Positions 17,208 through 26,870 of a DNA stretch of 64,000 nt are shown one piece after another; within the stretch, counting starts at the first letter, position 1, and every line of letters begins with the position of its first letter. Made by a program: the position numbers and the translations under genes. Under the pieces are notes generated by a model that was not told the origin of the DNA, did no database searches, and saw nothing but the letters and a program-made list of their open reading frames with translations. The stretch lies in assembly GCA_038230335.1 (NCBI GenBank), contig JBBRNL010000008.1, positions 66,396-130,395 of the forward strand, written 5' to 3'. The stretch comes from JBBRDU01 sp038230335. GTDB lineage: Bacteria > Verrucomicrobiota > Verrucomicrobiia > Chthoniobacterales > UBA10450.

Positions 17208-18488
17208 ATGACCCGCATCGCTGTTTCACGTTCATTTGGCCATTTCCTGAAGCGCTCCGCTTTGTTGTTTTCGCTGGCGCTGCTTGGCGCACCGGCTGTG
17301 ACTCAGTCGCAGGATGCGATCCGACCATCTTTGGCCGGTGAAGCGACCTCGGAAGCGCGCCGTCAGGATATCGAACATATTCCGTACAATCTTCTGATGG
17401 GCCCGGTTCGCTTTCGCGTCAGCGCGACGATGGGTGTCGAGTACAACGACAACATCAACCTGGCTCAGCATGATGAGAAGGAGGACGACATCATTCTCCG
17501 TCCGCAGGTCAATTTCGACGCGGTCTGGCCTATCACTCAGTTGAATACGCTGCGCTTCGACATCGGCATTGGGTATTCCGCCTACCTTCAGCATTCCGGC
17601 AGTAATACCAACGGCATTTTGGTCACGCCTGGGTCGCAGCTCGCCTTTGACATCTTTGTGGGAGATTTCCGAATTAACATTCACGACAGAATGTCCGTCC
17701 AGCAGGACCCGATTACGGAGCCACAGCTCAATAACACGACGGACTACGGACGTTTCGAGAACACGGCTGGCATTTCTGTGCTGTGGGATTTGAACAAGGT
17801 TTTGGCCACCATCGGTTACGACCATTATAACTTTATCGCGACCAACTCGGACTTCGATTACCTGAATCGTAATTCCGAAATGCTGTCTGGCTCTCTCTCG
17901 CTCGCGGCCACCAGCACCACTAATGTCGGGGTTGAGGGCAATGCCGCTTTTAGTTACTACGATCAAAATGTTCTGAATGATTCACGCGCCATTTCGGGTG
18001 GCGGATTTGTCGAAACACAGCTGAGCAGCTATCTCCGGGTGCGGGGCGCGGCCGGCTATCAATGGATCGATTTCGATAACAACGGATTGGTTGGCGATCA
18101 GCACAATCTCTCCGATTATTATGCGAACATCCTGATTTCGCATCGCCTCAACGCCATGCTCTCCCAGTCTGTGAGCGCTGGGCATGAGAGTCAGCTCGGG
18201 GTGAATTCGAATTACATCACACTGAATTACATCCGCCACACCATTACTTGGAACATCATTCGCAATACTCTTCTCACGACTGAGTTTTTCTATGAAGACG
18301 CCGATGATTCCGGTGGATTTATCGATGAACATTTCCAGCGCGTTGGCGCCGCCGGGACGGTTGGCTATCAGTTGACCCCGCACATCACTCTGGGCTTGCG
18401 CTATCAGTACACGCAGAAAGATTCCAACGTGCCGGGCCGTAACTACATCCAGAATCGAGTCTCCGTCGACGGCACGTATAGTTTCTAG
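17208..18488 (+). CDS. Outer-membrane beta-barrel protein of an exopolysaccharide locus
   Basis: 426 residues with an N-terminal signal peptide (LLFSLALLGAPAVTQSQ). Repeated amphipathic strands ending in aromatic residues (for example TLRFDIGIGYSAYLQH and ITLGLRYQYTQKDSN) and a terminal Phe (GTYSF) indicate an outer-membrane barrel of the BBP2/'outer membrane beta-barrel' type that often opens exopolysaccharide clusters. It probably helps surface export or anchoring of the polymer. It is the first gene of the run and is followed 15 bp later by the Wza-type gene. There is no clear Shine-Dalgarno sequence. Confidence 0.75.
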   Translation: MTRIAVSRSFGHFLKRSALLFSLALLGAPAVTQSQDAIRPSLAGEATSEARRQDIEHIPYNLLMGPVRFRVSATMGVEYNDNINLAQHDEKEDDIILRPQVNFDAVWPITQLNTLRFDIGIGYSAYLQHSGSNTNGILVTPGSQLAFDIFVGDFRINIHDRMSVQQDPITEPQLNNTTDYGRFENTAGISVLWDLNKVLATIGYDHYNFIATNSDFDYLNRNSEMLSGSLSLAATSTTNVGVEGNAAFSYYDQNVLNDSRAISGGGFVETQLSSYLRVRGAAGYQWIDFDNNGLVGDQHNLSDYYANILISHRLNAMLSQSVSAGHESQLGVNSNYITLNYIRHTITWNIIRNTLLTTEFFYEDADDSGGFIDEHFQRVGAAGTVGYQLTPHITLGLRYQYTQKDSNVPGRNYIQNRVSVDGTYSF

Positions 18489-18503
18489 AGGCATGAAGAG
18501 GGA

Positions 18504-19214
18504 ATGAGATTCGGGGCTTATGCAATTCTACTCGCTGTAATCATTTCGGGTTCGCTCCCGAGTTACGCACAGAGATATAATCCTGGGTACAACCAAGAAC
18601 CCGCACCTGCTCCGATTCCCCAGGCGCCCAAGGCCACAGCGCCTGATCTGCCACCCACTTCCAGCACCGTTCTGCGCACCAACTCCATGTCGGCGCTGGA
18701 CGAAAAGAAGAAGCTCGGCTCAAACGATTACGTTAGTTTTCGCGTGGTCGAGGATCGTGACAACGATTCGCAACGTTTGCGCGTGAGCGACAACGGCGAA
18801 CTCGAAGTTCCTTACATTGGGCCGATCCCGGCCGAGGGAAAAACATGCAAGGAACTTGCCTACAACATCAAGGCAGCGCTCGAACGCGAGTATTACTATC
18901 ACGCCACCGTCATCCTGGCGCTCGATCGGGTGAGCGAGAAATCGCGCGGCAAGATTTATGTTTACGGATCGGTCCGGGCCCAGGGGCCGCAGGAGATTCC
19001 AACCGACGAAACGTATACCGTGAGCAAGGCTGTTATTCGGGCGGGTGGGTTCGGTGACTTTGCCAATAAGCGCAAAGTCAAAGTCACGCGCAAAAACGGG
19101 CAGGATTTCACGATCGATCTCAAACGGGTCATTGAAGAAGGCAAACCGGATGCGGACATGGTCTTATTGCCGGATGATCAGATTTATGTCCCGCAACGTC
19201 TGATCAACATGTGA
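18504..19214 (+). CDS. Polysaccharide export protein (Wza-like, poly_export plus SLBB)
   Basis: 236 residues with an N-terminal signal peptide ending in SYAQ. The poly_export region (SFRVVEDRDNDSQRLRVSDNGELEVPYIGPIPAEGKTC, quoted only in part here: SDNGELEVPYIGPIPAEG) sets out the periplasmic ring domain. An SLBB domain (KIYVYGSVRAQGP...VSKAVIRAGGF) follows. Unlike E. coli Wza there is no lipobox cysteine and no C-terminal amphipathic barrel helix, so the outer-membrane pore may be supplied by the preceding beta-barrel. It is coupled to the downstream autokinase gene. Confidence 0.85.
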   Translation: MRFGAYAILLAVIISGSLPSYAQRYNPGYNQEPAPAPIPQAPKATAPDLPPTSSTVLRTNSMSALDEKKKLGSNDYVSFRVVEDRDNDSQRLRVSDNGELEVPYIGPIPAEGKTCKELAYNIKAALEREYYYHATVILALDRVSEKSRGKIYVYGSVRAQGPQEIPTDETYTVSKAVIRAGGFGDFANKRKVKVTRKNGQDFTIDLKRVIEEGKPDADMVLLPDDQIYVPQRLINM

Positions 19215-19216
19215 TC

Positions 19217-21367
19217 ATGCCAGCGCCTTCCAAAGACCGATCGTCTCCCGCATCCTGGTCCACCTCATTCGTCACGAGGTTGCATCGTTACAAATCTTTG
19301 CTGCTGCGTCGCTGGTGGATTCCCGTTCTGACCATCTGTCTTGGATTGTTCGTCGAGGCCTTTCTCATTTACCAGACGCCGCCCTCTTTTCTTTCCCAGA
19401 GCAAAATGATGATGTCGGGCAAGCTGAACATTCCCCAAGCCGCTATCTATAGCGAGGAAGCGCAGAACTTTTACGGAACGCAGATTCAGCTGATGCAGAG
19501 TGCCGAGGTCAAGCGTGGGGCCGAGGCCCTCGTTCGATCGACCCATCCGGAGATGGCACCGGCACCCGTCGAGGTCTCGGCTGTGCAAAAGCCGCGCGCC
19601 TCCATTTTCGATCTTTCGGCCATCGGCAGCGCCCCCGAATACACCCAGGCCTACCTCAATGCGCTGATGCAGAAGTATGTCGATTTTAAGAAAGGGCTGC
19701 GCGAAGAATCGGGCAAAACGGTCATCACCGGCATCACGGAACAACTTATCCAGACGGAGAAAGATTTGCGCACGGCCGAGGATGATATGCTTGAGTTTCA
19801 AAAGCAGAATAACATCGGTTTTATCCAGGAAGAGGGAAACAGCGCGGCGGCTTACCTCGTGAAATTGAATCATGAGTACGCCTCGCTCAAGACCGAGTAC
19901 GACCTGCTTAACCTTCTCGACTTGGATCAGAATTTGGATCGTGCGCAGAGCAAATCGGAGGCCTCCTCATCTCCGTCGGGCGAAGCCTCCGAAGACAAGG
20001 GGATGCCTTTTGCCGATGTCGGGCCGGAAGCGGATTACCTGAAAGCCAAACAACAGGTGCAACTGCTCAAGGCCGAACGCGACACTCTGGCCAAGGATCT
20101 TCGGCCGAAACATCCCAAGATCCTTAAGCTCAACGACGAAATTACGAAGCAGGGGCGCCTCATCGAGCTGTTCCGGACCGATACGGTCGAGAAACTCGAT
20201 ACCCGTCGTAAGTCCATCGGCAAGCAGATGGAAAATCTGCAGTCCAATATTAAGGAATGGGAAATGAAGGCCCTCGATTTGAGCCAGCGGCTGGCTCAGT
20301 TCAATCGCGTCAAGGGCAAGGTCGACCGGCTCAAAACCTTGTATGATCGACTGACCAATAATCTTAAGGAGATCGACGTTTCGCAGGTGGTGGATAGCGG
20401 GGATCAGGTCGCCATCATGGAACCGGCCACCGCCCCCATCTCGGTTCGCCCGGGTCTGATCAAGAGCCTCCTCATTGGGCTTGGGTGCGGCGCCGCTGCC
20501 GGACTTGGCATTCTTCTTTTGCTCGACCGGATCGACGATCGCATGGCTTCGTTCGGGGAGTTCCAGCACCATTTCTCCGAGAATGTGCTCGGCCAGATTC
20601 CGAAAGAAAAAGCGAAAGGCAAGGTCACGCTTCTGCAAGCAGAGGATGCCCGTCACATCTTTGCCGAATCTTATCGCAACGTCCGGTCGTCTCTTTTCTT
20701 CATGCCCTATGACGGACCGCGTCCGAAGACCTTCCTCATTACCAGCGCAGTCCCGAACGAAGGCAAATCGACCATCTCGTCCAACCTGGCCATAACCATG
20801 GCCCTCTCCGGCGCGCGCACCCTCTTAATCGATGGTGACCTTCGCCGGGGCGCCATCCGCGAAGCTTTTGGTATTTCCTCCAAGATCGGTTTTTCCGAGG
20901 TACTGAAAGGGGAAGTCAACTGGCGCGAAGTGATCGTGCCGACGGCTTATCCTAGTCTGTTTATTCTGCCGCGTGGCCGAACCTTGTCGCAACCGAGCGA
21001 GCATCTTCTGCGGGAGTCGACCGATATACTCTTAAAGGAGATCTACAGTAACTTTGACTACATTCTAATCGACAGTTCGCCCGTCCTGGCTGCGGACGAC
21101 ACGACCAGTTGGGCGCCGAAGATTGATGCCACTATTTTCGTAGTCCGCCTCGGCTACACCTCGGCCCGGCTGACCCGCAAGGGCCTGGAATTGCTCTATG
21201 ATCGCCAGGTGAATGTGCCCGGTGTGATCCTGAACTTTGTCGATACGTCTCTGCCTGAATATTACTACTATCAATATTCAGAGTATTACTCGACGCCGAA
21301 CCCGGAGACCGATCCGGTCGCCGCGGTTTCACATCACGAGGAACCCCGGCTGACTAACCTTTCGTAG
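19217..21367 (+). CDS. Polysaccharide co-polymerase/tyrosine autokinase (Wzc-like)
   Basis: About 716 residues. A Wzz-type N-terminus with TM1 near residues 30-55 leads into a long periplasmic coiled coil (about 150-390) with a PGLIKSLLIGLGCG TM2. A cytoplasmic BY-kinase follows: Walker A SAVPNEGKST, A' LLIDGDLRRG, Walker B YILIDSSPV. The C-terminus has a Tyr cluster (EYYYYQYSEYY), the usual autophosphorylation tail. It controls chain length and polymer export together with the Wza-type protein. ATG at 19217 starts 2 bp after the upstream stop; GTG at 19211 would overlap it. Confidence 0.92.
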   Translation: MPAPSKDRSSPASWSTSFVTRLHRYKSLLLRRWWIPVLTICLGLFVEAFLIYQTPPSFLSQSKMMMSGKLNIPQAAIYSEEAQNFYGTQIQLMQSAEVKRGAEALVRSTHPEMAPAPVEVSAVQKPRASIFDLSAIGSAPEYTQAYLNALMQKYVDFKKGLREESGKTVITGITEQLIQTEKDLRTAEDDMLEFQKQNNIGFIQEEGNSAAAYLVKLNHEYASLKTEYDLLNLLDLDQNLDRAQSKSEASSSPSGEASEDKGMPFADVGPEADYLKAKQQVQLLKAERDTLAKDLRPKHPKILKLNDEITKQGRLIELFRTDTVEKLDTRRKSIGKQMENLQSNIKEWEMKALDLSQRLAQFNRVKGKVDRLKTLYDRLTNNLKEIDVSQVVDSGDQVAIMEPATAPISVRPGLIKSLLIGLGCGAAAGLGILLLLDRIDDRMASFGEFQHHFSENVLGQIPKEKAKGKVTLLQAEDARHIFAESYRNVRSSLFFMPYDGPRPKTFLITSAVPNEGKSTISSNLAITMALSGARTLLIDGDLRRGAIREAFGISSKIGFSEVLKGEVNWREVIVPTAYPSLFILPRGRTLSQPSEHLLRESTDILLKEIYSNFDYILIDSSPVLAADDTTSWAPKIDATIFVVRLGYTSARLTRKGLELLYDRQVNVPGVILNFVDTSLPEYYYYQYSEYYSTPNPETDPVAAVSHHEEPRLTNLS

Positions 21368-21513
21368 GTCGTTTTGGGTTTTCGCCATCGCGAGCGCGTT
21401 TGCGTGAGAGCGGGGCGAGAAACTCCTGCTAGAAATATAAACCTGTCGCTTCGCTTCCTCGCGAACTGCGTTCTGGCATTTAGCCAGCTTCTTTCCAAGG
21501 ATTAGCCAAGCCC

Positions 21514-22833
21514 ATGGGTTTCTTTGGACCAATTACGCCGCCACTTCTCGATGAGAGCTCCGCGCCCATCCTGCGGCGCGCCTTGCACCGTGCCCGCATC
21601 GTCGGCAGCTTCGCTGTTGTCCAGGCGGGCGTCCAAATCATCGGATTTTTCAGCGGCATTCTCCTGGTCCGCTGTCTCTCGCAGCGCGAGTACGCCTACT
21701 TTACCATCGCCAACGCGATGCAGGGGACGATTAATTTGCTCGCTGATATAGGCATCAGCGTCGGTTTGATTTCAATCGGAGGTCGCGTCTGGCAGGATCG
21801 CCACCGCTTCGGCGAATTGGTGAACACCGCTCTCGCTTTGCGTCGGAAACTCGGGGCGTTTGCCGTCCTAGTCATCACGCCAATCATGTACCTGATGCTG
21901 GTCCGAAACGGTTCGTCGCCGCTCTACGCCGGAATTTTGATCGCTGTCGTTCTGGGCGGATTACTCGTGCAACTCTCGCTCGGCGTCTTAAGCGTTGTGC
22001 CGCGATTACGCTCCGATCTGGGGCGTATTCAACTCATCGATGTAACCGGTGCCATCACGCGTCTCCTTTTAATCGGCCTGCTCCTTTTCGTATTCATGAA
22101 TGCAGGCATGGCCGTGTTCATAGCCACTGCGGTGTTGCTGCTCCAATATTTCATGCTGCGCCGATACGTAGCCGGCGTCGTTGACTTCAACGCTCCCGAG
22201 AACGTCGAAGACAAGCGCGAAATCGTTCGATTAACCAGGCACCTTGCGGCCAACGCTGTTTTCTACTGTGTGCAGGGACAGATCACGATTTTTCTGATTG
22301 GTTTCTTCGCGCATCGCGCCAGTTCTGTCGCGGAGGTTGGCGCGCTGGGACGTCTCGCCATGATCTTTAGCGTCATGGGCAACCTTCTCACGAACGTGTT
22401 TGTGCCGGCTTTTGCCCGATGTGGGAGCGTTCGCAAACTGCGCTGGTTGTTTTTCGTGATCGTTGGCGCAGTCACGGCGTTTAGCGCCGTGATCGTTACG
22501 GCGGCCGCTCTATTTCCCGATCAGTTTCTATTTGTTCTGGGCAATAAGTACTCTCATTTGCATCGTGAACTGATCTTGATGGTGGGTGCCGCAGTCCTCA
22601 ATGCCGTGGCCGGCGCGCTCTGGGCTCTAAACGCTTCCAAGGCATGGGTGGCCGGATCCTGGCTATATATCCCGCTCACTCTCGCGACACAAGTGGCTCT
22701 GATTCCTTTTACTGATTTCTCCAATGTCATGGGAGTGCTGACCTTCAACCTGGTTTCGCTCATTCCCAGCTTATTACTCAACGTGGTCCTGAGTTACCGC
22801 GGTTTTCGCCGGTTTTCGGTGGCCACCACATGA
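21514..22833 (+). CDS. Polysaccharide flippase (Wzx/MOP-type membrane protein)
   Basis: 439 residues with about 12 hydrophobic segments. The N-terminal GVQIIGFFSGILLVRCLSQ and YAYFTIANAMQGTINLLADIG match oligosaccharide flippases of the MOP/MATE-like superfamily. It would move the lipid-linked repeat unit across the inner membrane. AAGGA lies 12 nt before the ATG. The stop overlaps the next gene (ATGA at 22830). The 146-bp gap before this gene could hold an internal promoter. Confidence 0.85.
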   Translation: MGFFGPITPPLLDESSAPILRRALHRARIVGSFAVVQAGVQIIGFFSGILLVRCLSQREYAYFTIANAMQGTINLLADIGISVGLISIGGRVWQDRHRFGELVNTALALRRKLGAFAVLVITPIMYLMLVRNGSSPLYAGILIAVVLGGLLVQLSLGVLSVVPRLRSDLGRIQLIDVTGAITRLLLIGLLLFVFMNAGMAVFIATAVLLLQYFMLRRYVAGVVDFNAPENVEDKREIVRLTRHLAANAVFYCVQGQITIFLIGFFAHRASSVAEVGALGRLAMIFSVMGNLLTNVFVPAFARCGSVRKLRWLFFVIVGAVTAFSAVIVTAAALFPDQFLFVLGNKYSHLHRELILMVGAAVLNAVAGALWALNASKAWVAGSWLYIPLTLATQVALIPFTDFSNVMGVLTFNLVSLIPSLLLNVVLSYRGFRRFSVATT

Positions 22834-23669
22834 AATCGCCTAACTTCGGTTATCATCTGGCCCGTTTTTACGGACGTGTGATTCGCCGGTTCTATCGATT
22901 CTTCCTGCCACTCATCGTCCGTCGCCCTATCCGGCCGTCCCGCACGATTGATCTCGACGTCTTCGCCTATTCGAATGAGCAGAGCATGCCCGAGCAGGTG
23001 GCTTCCATTCGTTCGTTTCTGCGACACGCCGGGCGCCCCACGAACTTCATTGTCGTGTCTGATGGTTCGCACTCAGGACCAAGCATTCGCCTCCTCGAAC
23101 GGATCGATCCCAGCGTCTCCGTGGAACAAGCCAAAGTTTCCGTGCCCGCTTCGTTCGACAAGTTCCGTCATTATCTGGAAACTCATCCGACCGGCAAACA
23201 GCTCGATCTTATCATGAATCTCCCGCGCGGCGGGCCCGCCTTGTACACGGACTCGGATGTTCTTTTTTTTGCTGGCATATCAGATCTTCTCGATCGGTTG
23301 CACGACCGTGATATGCCCGCCTATTATTTGACCGACTGTCAGTTCGCCGGGGATGAGCGGCTTTTACGCGATGCTGCCGAGCACCAACATCCAGTGAATA
23401 CCGGCGTTTTACTTTTATTCCGAAAACTTGATTGGTCGCTCAGTGTCGCGCGTTTTGCCGAACTCGAAGGAGATCCCACTTTCTTCACTAACCAGACGAT
23501 GACACATCTGACCATGCACCAGAACTTGGCCCGCCCTTTCGATCCTGTGAGATATGTGCTTCAACTGGACGATCAGTTTGCTTTTCCGGACCGATACGCA
23601 GGCGATAAATTGGCTCTGCGTCATTATGTTAATCCAGTCAGGCACAAATTTTGGACAAGTCTGAGGTAG
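22830..23669 (+). CDS. Putative glycosyltransferase, GT-A-like, family not recognised
   Basis: 279 residues. A basic N-terminus (RFYGRVIRRFYRFFLP) may be a membrane-associating amphipathic helix. Next comes a nucleotide-sugar-like strand (IDLDVFAYSNEQSMPEQVASIRSF). The motif ALYTDSDVLFF is a good DxD for metal and nucleotide-sugar binding, and PVNTGVLLL follows as in GT8-like enzymes. I infer a retaining GT-A enzyme but cannot place it in a named family. Start and stop are both translationally coupled to the flanking genes of the cluster. Confidence 0.6.
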   Translation: MKSPNFGYHLARFYGRVIRRFYRFFLPLIVRRPIRPSRTIDLDVFAYSNEQSMPEQVASIRSFLRHAGRPTNFIVVSDGSHSGPSIRLLERIDPSVSVEQAKVSVPASFDKFRHYLETHPTGKQLDLIMNLPRGGPALYTDSDVLFFAGISDLLDRLHDRDMPAYYLTDCQFAGDERLLRDAAEHQHPVNTGVLLLFRKLDWSLSVARFAELEGDPTFFTNQTMTHLTMHQNLARPFDPVRYVLQLDDQFAFPDRYAGDKLALRHYVNPVRHKFWTSLR

Positions 23670-24889
23670 ACGAACGGCATTCCATTGGAGCCGGCCCCGA
23701 CCCACTACGGATCCTGCTGGTGGTAAATCTTGCCTGGGATCCACACTTGGGCGCGGTTCGAGTGTTCATGGAACTGGCTGAGCAATGGCGCGCGGCCGGT
23801 CACACCGTTGAGACATACAGCGTTGCTGATGCTTTTGGCGCAGGCCGTTCCTGGCCCGCGCTCACTGCTCTCCGCCAGCTCCTGTTCGGCTACAAGGCCG
23901 CGGCGTTTGTGAGAAAAAACAGGGGCCGCTTCGACGTGATCGATGCTTTGATCGGGTCGCTCCACGGATCGAAAAAAAGTCTCAGGATGAGCGGCCTGCT
24001 CGTCGCACGTTCCGTGGGACTTTATCTGCTCTACGAGCGTTTTGACCAGGAAGCTCGACGGCGCCGGCCAGAGACTCGAGGCAGGATTATAACTGGGGTG
24101 TTCTATGATGCTGTCAATCGATGGTTTAGATGCCTTTCTAATGCTGCCGTCCGGAGAGCCGATCTAATCAATGTGCCTAACGAAGAAGAGAGGCAATGTC
24201 TTCAAAACGAAGGAGTCAGTCAATTTTCTATCACAGTTCAACCATACGGTTTGAGTCCCGAGCGTCGCGAGGCCCTCGATCAGGCTGCGGCACCGGCCGA
24301 AACACGCCTGCCGCTCGGAAGAGTCAGTTTCCTCGGAATGTGGTCTCCTCGAAAGGGTTCGCGGGATTGGTCCAATATTGTTCGGCTGGTTTGGCAGCAG
24401 ATTCCGGAGGCGCACTTCTGTTTCCTGGGCACGATGGTTGAACCGGACAAGGTGTTGCAGGACCTGGGCTTAAAGTCTTCGGAACGAATCGAAGTGTTAC
24501 CGCAATATGCACAGGAAGACTTGCCTGCCTTGCTCGGTCCGTGTGCGGTTGGAGCATTTCCAAGCTTCGTCGAAGGGTTCGGCATAGCGGTGCTGGAACA
24601 ACTGGCTGCCGGCATTCCCACCGTAGCCTTCGATGTGGCTGGGCCGCGCGATATGCTTCGTCATATCTCTCCCGACTTGTTAGTGCCGGTGGGAGATGTG
24701 CAAAAGTTTGCGGATGCGCTAATCCGTATCCTGCGATCCGACCTTACGGTCTATCGCGGTTTGTCTGGCCGGTGCAAGGAAGGCAGCGTCAGTTTCGATT
24801 GGACGACAATTGCGCGCGACACCGCAGACACTTATCGAACGCGTCTCGGCAAGATGCCGCTCACCCGGGGGACGAACCATGCCGCTTGA
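23651..24889 (+). CDS. Glycosyltransferase family 4
   Basis: 412 residues, GT-B fold. The N-terminal strand is LRILLVVNLAWDPHLGAVRV. The C-terminal half has GRVSFLGMWSPRKGS, then FVEGFGIAVLEQLAAGIPTVAFD, the E-x7-E donor-site signature of GT4. No ATG fits before the first strand, so a TTG at 23651 (overlapping the previous gene by 19 bp) is the likely start. Cytoplasmic sugar transfer to the lipid-linked repeat unit is inferred; the sugar is unknown. Confidence 0.82.
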   Translation: MDKSEVDERHSIGAGPDPLRILLVVNLAWDPHLGAVRVFMELAEQWRAAGHTVETYSVADAFGAGRSWPALTALRQLLFGYKAAAFVRKNRGRFDVIDALIGSLHGSKKSLRMSGLLVARSVGLYLLYERFDQEARRRRPETRGRIITGVFYDAVNRWFRCLSNAAVRRADLINVPNEEERQCLQNEGVSQFSITVQPYGLSPERREALDQAAAPAETRLPLGRVSFLGMWSPRKGSRDWSNIVRLVWQQIPEAHFCFLGTMVEPDKVLQDLGLKSSERIEVLPQYAQEDLPALLGPCAVGAFPSFVEGFGIAVLEQLAAGIPTVAFDVAGPRDMLRHISPDLLVPVGDVQKFADALIRILRSDLTVYRGLSGRCKEGSVSFDWTTIARDTADTYRTRLGKMPLTRGTNHAA

Positions 24890-25973
24890 AGCGACCGTAT
24901 TACAGATTGTTCCGCAACTTCCCGGAAGTTACGACGGAGTGGGAGATTATGCGCTTGCCCTGGCCAAACGTTTGCAGAGCAACCATGGATTAAGAACCAC
25001 CTTCGCCGTGGCTGCGGAAACTGCGGTCGGGGAGAAAGAAGGCTTCAAAGTCGTCTCCGGATTGCGTTCCGCTCTGGCCGCAGATTTTCATCACGTCATC
25101 CTGCACTACGCCAACTACGGATATCAGCCGCGCGGCGTTCCTTTTGATCTCCTCCATTGCGCGCGGGAGCTTCACCGCCGGTTGCGTGGTCGCTGGATCA
25201 CGACGTTTCACGAAATCTACGCTTCCGGACCGCCCTGGCGCAGCGCTTTCTGGCTCCGGCCGTTTCAGGTAAAAATCGCGCGCGACCTGGTGGATCTGTC
25301 CAGCTGCTGTGTGGTGAGCAACGAAATCATCAAACGGGAGATTGTGCGTCATGACCGAGGCAAACCTGTTCACGTCGTGCCGGTGACATCGAATTTTGGG
25401 GAGCCTCCACTCTCGGCGCTAAGTGCGAAATCTTTGCACCGCTGGGCCATCTGTGGAGGAACCGCCCTGATCGAACGGTCCTTGCGAACGTTTGCCAGAA
25501 TACAGCGATTCATTCCGCCGGAGTATTTTCCTGAACAGATGGAGATCATCGGAGGAGCGGCCACGGAGGGAATTCGTCATGAGTTACGCGGACTGCAAGA
25601 GTCCATGCCTAACGTATCCTTTCGGCATCATGCGCAGGTTACCGTCGAAACCGCTTCGCCGCTTCTCGCCGCATGCACCTTCGGCTGGCTGGATTATTTT
25701 GGAATGGGCAAGCCATGGCCGGGTATGATTTTCAAGTCCGGTTCCTTTGCCGCCCTTTGCGCTCATGGAATTGTTCCGATTCTTGCGCATGACGAACGTT
25801 TTCTCTCGGCTGGCGCCGAGGCTTTACCCGGACCTTTTTTTTGCACTGTGAACTCCGTCCGGTTCCCGGAGCCTGGACAAGTGATTGAGATTCAGTGGGC
25901 TCTGCATGGCTGGTATGACCGGAATACATCGTCCACTCGCACCGCCGCCCTCTATGCAGAGGCGCTGAAATGA
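24879..25973 (+). CDS. Glycosyltransferase, GT4-like with degenerate donor motif
   Basis: 364 residues starting at ATG 24879, which overlaps the preceding gene by 11 bp; this start puts the first strand (MPLEATVLQIVPQLPGSYDGVGDYA) at residue 1. The N-terminal GVGDYALALAKRL loop is typical of GT4. The C-terminal half lacks a clear E-x7-E: the equivalent reads DYFGMGKPWPGMIFKSG, so donor binding may differ or catalytic activity may be lost. It is coupled to the GT2 gene by ATGA. Confidence 0.65.
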   Translation: MPLEATVLQIVPQLPGSYDGVGDYALALAKRLQSNHGLRTTFAVAAETAVGEKEGFKVVSGLRSALAADFHHVILHYANYGYQPRGVPFDLLHCARELHRRLRGRWITTFHEIYASGPPWRSAFWLRPFQVKIARDLVDLSSCCVVSNEIIKREIVRHDRGKPVHVVPVTSNFGEPPLSALSAKSLHRWAICGGTALIERSLRTFARIQRFIPPEYFPEQMEIIGGAATEGIRHELRGLQESMPNVSFRHHAQVTVETASPLLAACTFGWLDYFGMGKPWPGMIFKSGSFAALCAHGIVPILAHDERFLSAGAEALPGPFFCTVNSVRFPEPGQVIEIQWALHGWYDRNTSSTRTAALYAEALK

Positions 25974-26869
25974 TGCTCTTCGACGACCTCACGATTGCAA
26001 CCACCGCGCACAATAACGTGGAGATGTGCGCTGCGATGTTGCATTCGTTTGAGGCAAATCTCGGACAAGTGTCCGAAATCATTGTGGTTGATGACCGGTC
26101 GGAGTCGCCCGTCTCAGTGCCGCTTTGTTCTTCGCCGGTGCGGTTGATTCGATCGAGTGCGTCTCTCGGATTTTGCAAGGCCTCCGATCTGGCGTTGCGC
26201 GCCGTTCAGACGAAATACGCTTTGCTCGTCGACGCAGATGTCTTGTTTGAGCCGGGAAATTTTGCCGACGGCTTCTCGGAGTTTCGCGATTCCGCGTGGG
26301 CCTGGGTCAATTTCCGGCAGATCAATTTCGCGGGCCAGGCCCAGGCGTCTTATGACCAGCCCTTGCTGCCTCCGTGGGTGTTTGCGGCTGGTAATCAGGT
26401 CTTCTTTTGGTGGCAACGGTTTCATCGGCCGCCCGAGCCGGAGAACAAAGGCGATCGAATCGCTCCGGTCGAAGTGGCTCACTCAAGCTGCACCCTGGTC
26501 AAAATGGAAGCATTCCTCGCTATTGGTGGATTTGATCCTTGGTACTGGCAATGTCAGTCCGATGTCGATCTGAGTTTACGTCTGCGCGAACGCGGATACC
26601 GCGTCGGAGTCGATCTCGGATACCAGGTGAAACATGACGGTGCTGGTGGGAAGGGCGGCGGCGCGGCGCGTGTCTTGGACCTCTATCGGTCGCGCGTTCA
26701 TCTTTACGAGAATGCGTATCCAGCCAGCCGGATTTACCTGCGCCCCGTGCTTTTCATTCGACACCTGCTGGAAGTGGCCTGGTTTGGAATGATGCGACTC
26801 TTTAAGAAAGACAGTCGACTAAAGGCACGGGTCGAGATGCTGAAAGGAGTTTTCTACGACTACCACTAA
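25970..26869 (+). CDS. Glycosyltransferase family 2
   Basis: 299 residues. The GT-A fold is shown by ATTAHNNVEMCAAMLHSFE, EIIVVDDRS and the DxD-type LLVDADVLFEPG. The later GGFDPWYWQCQSDVDLSLRLRERGYRV carries the family's acidic 'ED'-like block. It is inverting by family, cytoplasmic, and probably adds one sugar of the repeat unit. A start at the first ATG of ATGATG overlaps the previous stop by 4 bp. Confidence 0.85.
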   Translation: MMLFDDLTIATTAHNNVEMCAAMLHSFEANLGQVSEIIVVDDRSESPVSVPLCSSPVRLIRSSASLGFCKASDLALRAVQTKYALLVDADVLFEPGNFADGFSEFRDSAWAWVNFRQINFAGQAQASYDQPLLPPWVFAAGNQVFFWWQRFHRPPEPENKGDRIAPVEVAHSSCTLVKMEAFLAIGGFDPWYWQCQSDVDLSLRLRERGYRVGVDLGYQVKHDGAGGKGGGAARVLDLYRSRVHLYENAYPASRIYLRPVLFIRHLLEVAWFGMMRLFKKDSRLKARVEMLKGVFYDYH

Positions 26870-26870
26870 A

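Noticed and set aside
21474..21488. Second sigma-54-like site before the flippase gene
   Set aside because: Only GG/GC spacing and TGGCA fit; CA in place of TT at the -12 element. Kept only as a remark in the sigma-54 finding.
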